Shown piece after piece: positions 33,263 to 37,293 of a DNA stretch of 37,293 nucleotides. The DNA is from SXOA01 sp051004015. GTDB lineage: Bacteria > Planctomycetota > Planctomycetia > Pirellulales > Pirellulaceae. The stretch is from NCBI GenBank assembly GCA_051004015.1, contig JBPCKT010000032.1, forward strand, positions 1 to 37,293. The letters run 5' to 3'. Under the pieces are notes generated by a model. The model did not search any database and was not told the DNA's origin. It saw only the letters and a program-made list of their open reading frames with translations. Position numbers and translations under genes: made by a program. Within the stretch, counting starts at the first letter, position 1, and every line of letters begins with the position of its first letter.

Positions 33263-33645
33263 GAAAACTACCCTCGCTTTGGGTTTTGGCTCGCAATACA
33301 ATGTGCCTGATGCGGAAGCCGTTCCAGCGATGCCCCTTTTTACGACTGGGCAAGCGTCACAGTATGGCCTTTTCGCTGTAATACTTACCTGGATTGTCTG
33401 GCGATAAGACAGAAATGACAACCGCTGCCGCGCGCCGTCGGCCGTCCGTTTGTCGCTAAAGTTAGACCCTACAATGAGTTAGGCAACGTCTGCCAACTGT
33501 CAGGTTGGCAGGCGCGCCACTTGCAACCCGAAAAACCCACCCCTAAACTTCCCCCATACCGCCCAAATCAAGGAAGATTCTTCGCTGTCCCTTGGCCCTC
33601 GCCACAGCTAGAACAGCCGGAATCCCCGAAGGAGCAGAGCCCCCG
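33263..33645. other. Divergent intergenic region
   Basis: This spacer separates the divergent MBL-fold and DUF1571 genes and should hold promoters for both, though I see no clear -35/-10 pair. The only structured element is the hairpin TGCCAAC-TGTCAG-GTTGGCA at 33491-33510, of the same style as the other short palindromes in the window. Confidence 0.45.
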
Positions 33646-34638
33646 ATGATGAATTCCCAGAATACCCGCCGCAGTTTCCTATTAGCCATGGCGGCTGCCG
33701 GCACAAGCTTAGCCGCCGGCCAGATTTTCGCCCAGGAAACCAAGCTGCGTGAGCCGGTCTTCCGGGTCGCGGCCGTGAATGCCACGACAATCCTGATCCC
33801 CGAAGCCGCGGCCGGCGAGCATCCGCTGGATCCCGCCCTGCGATATGCCCAGGACGGGTTGAAGCGGATTCAAACGGACATCAACGACTACGAATGCCTG
33901 ATTGTGAAGCGGGAGCGGATCAAGGGCGTGCTCAATGAATATGAGTACATGTACGCCAAAATCCGCAATCACAAGGAAGCGGACGGCAAGGTCGTGGCCC
34001 CCCTCAGCGTCTATCTCAACTTCCAGAAGCCGGCCAATATCGCCGGGCGGGAAGTGATCTGGATGGAAGGGGCCAACAACGGCAAGCTCTGTGCCCATGA
34101 AGGGGGATTGCTCGGCAGGCTCCCCGCGTTCTGGCTCGATCCCAATGGCCCCTTGGCCATGAAGGGGAACCTCTATCCCATTACCGAGATCGGCATCGAA
34201 AACCTGATCGCCAAGCTGATCCAGCGCGGCACGAAGGAAAAGAATGCCGACCCCATGGGACAAGCGACAGTCGTCACCACCACCAAGGGGGCCAAGCTCG
34301 GCACCGGCGCTGCCAAGCGGCCCTGCACAATCCTACAGATTTCGCACCCCGTTAACGCCGGCGGATTTGAATTCAAGCTCGCCCAGGTCTTCATCGACGA
34401 CGAGTACAACCTCCCCGTTCGCTACGTCGCTTATGGCTGGCCGGAAGCGGGCGAGAAGGGGGATAAAATCCTGGAAGAGTACAATTACACCAACCTAAAG
34501 TTCAACATCGGCCTGACCGACCATGACTTCGACCCCGCCAACCCGAACTACAAGTATCGCGGGGTTGGCAATCCGGCCAGCCAGGTGGACGAGAAGGAAG
34601 TTGCCCGCAAAAGGGCCGAAGCCCAGAAGAAGGGTTAG
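33646..34638 (+). CDS. DUF1571 family exported protein
   Basis: 330 residues from ATG 33646; AAGGAG lies 11 bases upstream. A twin-arginine leader (NTRRSFLLAMAAAGTSLAAG) ends near FAQ/E. The DUF1571 core begins DYECLIVKRERIKGVLNEYEYM and continues through VYLNFQKPANIAGREVIWMEG, with a second half LAQVFIDDEYNLPVRYVAYGW and YNYTNLKFNIGLTDHDFD. The pattern of long curved strands recalls LolA-like outer membrane lipoprotein carriers, so lipid or lipoprotein handling is possible but unproven. The charged C-terminus (EKEVARKRAEAQKKG) is probably flexible. A terminator follows. Confidence 0.85.
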   Translation: MMNSQNTRRSFLLAMAAAGTSLAAGQIFAQETKLREPVFRVAAVNATTILIPEAAAGEHPLDPALRYAQDGLKRIQTDINDYECLIVKRERIKGVLNEYEYMYAKIRNHKEADGKVVAPLSVYLNFQKPANIAGREVIWMEGANNGKLCAHEGGLLGRLPAFWLDPNGPLAMKGNLYPITEIGIENLIAKLIQRGTKEKNADPMGQATVVTTTKGAKLGTGAAKRPCTILQISHPVNAGGFEFKLAQVFIDDEYNLPVRYVAYGWPEAGEKGDKILEEYNYTNLKFNIGLTDHDFDPANPNYKYRGVGNPASQVDEKEVARKRAEAQKKG

Positions 34639-34670
34639 CAGCGGCTTGTCCGCTCGGCACGAAACACAGA

Positions 34671-34706
34671 ACCTCGCATGGCCTTCCAGTCGTGCGGGGT
34701 TTTTTT
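34671..34706 (+). terminator. Rho-independent terminator after DUF1571 gene
   Basis: ACCTCGCA (34671-34678) pairs with TGCGGGGT (34693-34700), including one T-G pair, and runs into seven T residues at 34700-34706. It lies 32 bases after the DUF1571 stop and separates it from the alpha/beta hydrolase gene. Confidence 0.75.
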
Positions 34707-34722
34707 GATGTAGGATTGGGGC

Positions 34723-35568
34723 ATGCGATTCGCATCCATCCTTGGTGTTCGCTTCACTCGCACGGCCATGCGGGTGCTGAAAGTCGCCGCCATTTCCTAC
34801 TGTCTGGTGTTGCTCGTGCTGCTCTACCTGGAAACCATGCTGGTCTATCCCGCTCCGCGCTATCCGGACGGTGATTGGCAGCCCACGTGGCTGGAGCACG
34901 AAGATGTCAATTTCCATTCCGCCGACGGAACCAACCTGCACGGCTGGTATGTCGAGCACCCCCAGCCCAAGGCCGTGATTCTGTATTGCCACGGAAACGG
35001 CACGCACGTCGCGGACCTGGCTGTCTTTCTGGCTGCCATGCGCGATGAGTTTCAGGTTTCCATCTTTGCCTTCGACTACCGCGGCTATGGGCGCAGCGCA
35101 GGAAAGCCGGCGGAAAAGGGGATTCTGGAAGACGCGGAGGCGGCGCAGGAATGGCTGGCCAAGCGCGCCGGCTATGATCAGAAAGACATTGTGCTGATGG
35201 GTCGCTCGCTGGGGGGAGGCATCGCCCTGCACCTGGCGGCCAAGAATGGCGCTCGGGCCGTCATCCTGCAAAACACCTTCACCTCGCTGCACGACGCTGC
35301 CGCCGCGAACTATCCCTGGGCACCCATCCGGCTGCTCATGAAGAACCGCTACGATTCGCTTACCTGGCTTAGCCGTTACTCCGGCCCGCTGTTTCTCAGC
35401 CACGGCACAGCCGACAGAATCATCCCCTTCGCCCACGGCCAGAAGCTCTTTGCGGCCGCTACCGGTCCCAAGGAATTCTTCGAGATTGCCGGCGGGGATC
35501 ACAATGATTCTGAGCCGGAGCACTACCTTCCGGCCCTGCACAAGTTCCTGGACTCCTTGCCAAAGTAG
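34723..35568 (+). CDS. Membrane-anchored alpha/beta hydrolase
   Basis: 281 residues. One N-terminal membrane span (about residues 19-39, LKVAAISYCLVLLVLLYLE) is followed by a serine hydrolase domain on the outer face if the anchor is a standard signal anchor. The oxyanion-hole motif is YCHGNGTH. The nucleophile elbow GRSLGGG, the acid in SHGTADRIIP and the histidine in GGDHND complete the triad. DYRGYGRSAGKP is characteristic of the BEM46/ABHD13-type group. The substrate is unknown. An ATG at 34768 is an alternative start. The TAG stop merges with a degenerate palindrome (CCTGCGCACGGAGTGAGCGG). Confidence 0.87.
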   Translation: MRFASILGVRFTRTAMRVLKVAAISYCLVLLVLLYLETMLVYPAPRYPDGDWQPTWLEHEDVNFHSADGTNLHGWYVEHPQPKAVILYCHGNGTHVADLAVFLAAMRDEFQVSIFAFDYRGYGRSAGKPAEKGILEDAEAAQEWLAKRAGYDQKDIVLMGRSLGGGIALHLAAKNGARAVILQNTFTSLHDAAAANYPWAPIRLLMKNRYDSLTWLSRYSGPLFLSHGTADRIIPFAHGQKLFAAATGPKEFFEIAGGDHNDSEPEHYLPALHKFLDSLPK

Positions 35569-35778
35569 CCTGCGCACGGAGTGAGCGGACCGCATTTACC
35601 GGCATAACTCGCACAAACCGCAAACGTCCGAGAGTCGCAGGGAACATGCAGCGTCCGCTATCGGCGGGACGATAGCACCTCTTGTTGCAAGACGCAAAAG
35701 TCAGTAGCGGCGGTTGATGTTACCGCGGCGTGCGGGCAAGAGGCCGGCATCCGAGAGCCCCAGGGAAGGAGCCAGCCC

Positions 35779-35904
35779 ATGATCCACCAGCCCACACGTG
35801 CCCATGGCCTCGCTCAAATCGTCCGCGCCCGCCGCCGCCAAACCCAAAAAAGCCAGCAAACGGCTGCCGGCCGCGCAAACGCCGCTCGAAACGTACCTGC
35901 GTGA
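35779..35904 (+). CDS. Possible upstream ORF overlapping sigma factor start
   Basis: AAGGAG at 35766-35771 stands 7 bases before an ATG at 35779, the best ribosome binding site in this region. It opens a 41-codon frame (MIHQPTRAHGLAQIVRARRR at its start) that overlaps the sigma factor gene in another frame. The peptide is basic and low in complexity, so a product function is unlikely. Its translation could influence initiation of the sigma gene. Confidence 0.25.
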   Translation: MIHQPTRAHGLAQIVRARRRQTQKSQQTAAGRANAARNVPA

Positions 35905-36739
35905 AATCAACGAGACCGCCCTGCTCACCGCCCGTGATGAGCAGGAGCTGGCCGCGGGAATCGCCGACGGCGACGTCCGCGCCCGCGACCGGATGGTCCG
36001 GGCCAACCTCCGCCTCGTCGTCAACATCGCCCGCGGCTACACAGGCAAGGGGCTCGGCCTGCAGGACCTGATTGAAGAGGGGAACCTGGGCCTCTTGCGG
36101 GCGGTCGAAGGGTTCGACCCCACGATGGGAACGCGCTTCAGCACCTACGCCAGCTACTGGATCAAGCAGTCCATCAAGCGGGCCCTCATTAACTGTGCCA
36201 AGACTATCCGCATCCCCGCCTACATGGTCGAGCTGCTCTCGAAATGGCGGCGAGCCACCGCCCGGCTGACCGAAGAGCTCGGCCGCACCCCCACACCGGA
36301 AGAAATCGCCCGCGTCCTCGGCCTGCAAAAGAAAAAGCTCCCCATCATCAAAAAGGCCATCCGCATCTATAACGCCACCCCCCAAACCGACCAGGCCGAC
36401 GCCGGCTGGTCCCTGGGGGAAATCGTCATGGACGAGCGGCTAAAAAACCCCGAAGACGCGATGGTCGAGAACGACGTGCTCAAGGAAGTGCAGGAGATGC
36501 TCAAGACGATGGACTCCCGCGAAGCCACCGTCCTCAAGATGCGGTTCGGCCTGGACGACACCGAGCCCCACACCCTCAAGGAAATCGGCGAAAGCCTCGG
36601 CCTCACCCGCGAACGCGTCCGCCAGATCGAGACCGAAGCCCTCGGCAAGCTCGCCGACGGCCTCAAAGACCCCCGCGAAAAGTTCCTCGAGCTCGCCGCC
36701 CTCGCCGGCCCAGAATCCTGCAGTCGGTTCGACGACTAG
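35804..36739 (+). CDS. RNA polymerase sigma-70 factor (RpoD/SigA-like)
   Basis: 311 residues from ATG 35804 (GTG 35798 is possible). Region 1.2 is PLETYLREINETALL. Region 2 is VRANLRLVVNIARGYTGKGLG, then LIEEGNLGLLRAVEGFDP and RFSTYASYWIKQSIKRAL (core binding, -10 recognition). Region 3 is IRIPAYMVELLSKWRR through TPEEIARVLGL. Region 4 is VLKMRFGLDD through LKEIGESLGLTRERVRQIE (-35 helix-turn-helix). Region 1.1 is absent; the N-terminal 28 residues are Lys/Ala/Pro-rich. The short form fits a group 2 (alternative or secondary primary-type) factor. The expected start has no ribosome binding site of its own. The stop TAG abuts a palindrome. Confidence 0.93.
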   Translation: MASLKSSAPAAAKPKKASKRLPAAQTPLETYLREINETALLTARDEQELAAGIADGDVRARDRMVRANLRLVVNIARGYTGKGLGLQDLIEEGNLGLLRAVEGFDPTMGTRFSTYASYWIKQSIKRALINCAKTIRIPAYMVELLSKWRRATARLTEELGRTPTPEEIARVLGLQKKKLPIIKKAIRIYNATPQTDQADAGWSLGEIVMDERLKNPEDAMVENDVLKEVQEMLKTMDSREATVLKMRFGLDDTEPHTLKEIGESLGLTRERVRQIETEALGKLADGLKDPREKFLELAALAGPESCSRFDD

Positions 36740-36870
36740 GCGAGCGGCCAGCGTAAGCTGGCCGGTGAGTCTGCACCCACGGATCCCCCTCATTCCCACG
36801 CTCCGCGTGGGAACGCACGTCCCCGAGGCTCCGCCCCGCCCCCTCTCCGCGACCCTCCGCGATCTCCGCG
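36740..36870. repeat. Palindromes after sigma factor gene
   Basis: CGGCCAGC-GTAA-GCTGGCCG (36745-36764) starts four bases after the TAG stop. TTCCCACGC-TCC-GCGTGGGAA (36793-36813) is followed by CGCACGT and matches the palindrome at 26203-26230 in all but two positions, which pair with each other. CTCTCCGCGACCCTCCGCG near 36843 resembles one arm of the inverted repeat at 27967. Confidence 0.7.
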
Positions 36871-36889
36871 GTTTATCCCCCTTCCCTTG

Positions 36890-37262
36890 CAGCCCTTGAT
36901 AACCCCCCTTACGGGTGTTTTGATTCATTGATTCACAAGTCCCACTCTCGCGGGACTTACGTCTTGATGAATCAACCGAACTCGCTATGGGAGAGCATGT
37001 TCCACCCAGGGGCCTTGCCGTAAGTCTTGATTAATCACTCTCTTTTTAGACATTTTTGATTCACCAAAACTTCCGGCACTTATAAGCTCTTTTTCAAAGC
37101 CCCTCAGGGCGTGACTCTCCCGTCCTCCCACTGAAAACTGAAAACCGAAACCTGAAAACTTATCCTCACAAGTAGAGTCGAGAAGTGACGCGGTGGTTTA
37201 GGAGGCAGTTTGTATTCCCTGTTGCTCGCTCTTTCGTCTGCGAGTGTCACAGTATCGCCACC
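36890..37262. promoter_or_regulatory. AT-richer region with repeated TTGATTCA-type sites
   Basis: No gene is recognised. TTGATTCA occurs twice in tandem (36920-36935) and again at 37056-37063. Its complement TGAATCAA lies within TTGATGAATCAA (36964-36975), and TTGATTAATCA lies at 37027-37037. The last two share the context GTCTTGATNAATCA. The spacing and repetition suit cooperative binding by a regulator upstream of a gene beyond the window. Confidence 0.4.
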
Positions 37263-37293
37263 ATGCTCCGTTTTCACTTCCCGCTCATCGAAC

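Noticed and set aside
34495..35595. 366-codon frame on the - strand
   Set aside because: Antisense to the alpha/beta hydrolase, whose catalytic triad is clear on the + strand.
37263..37293. Start of a gene (ATG, MLRFHFPLIE) at the right edge
   Set aside because: Only ten codons are visible and there is no ribosome binding site; not enough to call a gene.

Overview
The window is GC-rich bacterial chromosome that most likely comes from a planctomycete. The evidence is indirect: a Tat-exported Gfo/Idh/MocA oxidoreductase, a DUF1571 protein, a short primary-type sigma factor, very large exported proteins of unknown function, abundant short palindromic repeats at gene ends, and tRNA genes that do not encode CCA. 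I cannot name a genus.

Layout. (1) 1-1150: a tyrosine recombinase cut by the left edge, running into tRNA-Leu(UAG). (2) 1218-4796: a pyrimidine salvage block of two convergent pairs. Thymidine phosphorylase and cytidine deaminase are on +, overlapping by ATGA. Uracil phosphoribosyltransferase and a NupC-type nucleoside transporter are on -. The transporter frame runs on about 290 bases antisense through the deaminase gene. (3) 4963-16861: two enormous, overlapping, co-directional genes for exported membrane proteins of 1196 and about 2771 residues. Read by eye they contain three related modules. The larger protein looks like two such proteins fused, with a signal-peptide-like segment still buried at the join. 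This is the best candidate for an undescribed system. (4) 17118-19240: a conserved unknown protein, divergent from a BtrH-like protein. (5) 19429-25457: tRNA-Ser(CGA) with its terminator, then a - strand cluster SixA-like phosphatase / polyphosphate kinase / Ppx-GppA phosphatase / ROK sugar kinase, with a DUF309 protein upstream. (6) 25506-31004: an SDR oxidoreductase, two Gfo/Idh/MocA oxidoreductases, a STAS-domain protein and a family 2 glycosyltransferase, separated by repeat-rich spacers. (7) 31467-36739: a lipoprotein with TPR-like repeats, an MBL-fold hydrolase, a DUF1571 protein, a membrane-anchored alpha/beta hydrolase and a sigma-70 factor. (8) 36740-37293: no clear gene; palindromes and a cluster of TTGATTCA-like sites.

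How it fits together. The salvage block would import nucleosides, deaminate cytidine, cleave pyrimidine nucleosides and recapture uracil as UMP. The polyphosphate cluster pairs synthesis (Ppk) with hydrolysis (Ppx) beside a sugar kinase. The giant proteins have signal peptides, large predicted exoplasmic regions and clusters of membrane spans, which suggests an envelope role, but no enzymatic motif is visible.

Repeats are the second theme. Hairpins with a CTCCG loop occur in several places and differ by compensatory base-pair changes. Several genes take their TAG stop codon from the edge of such a repeat.
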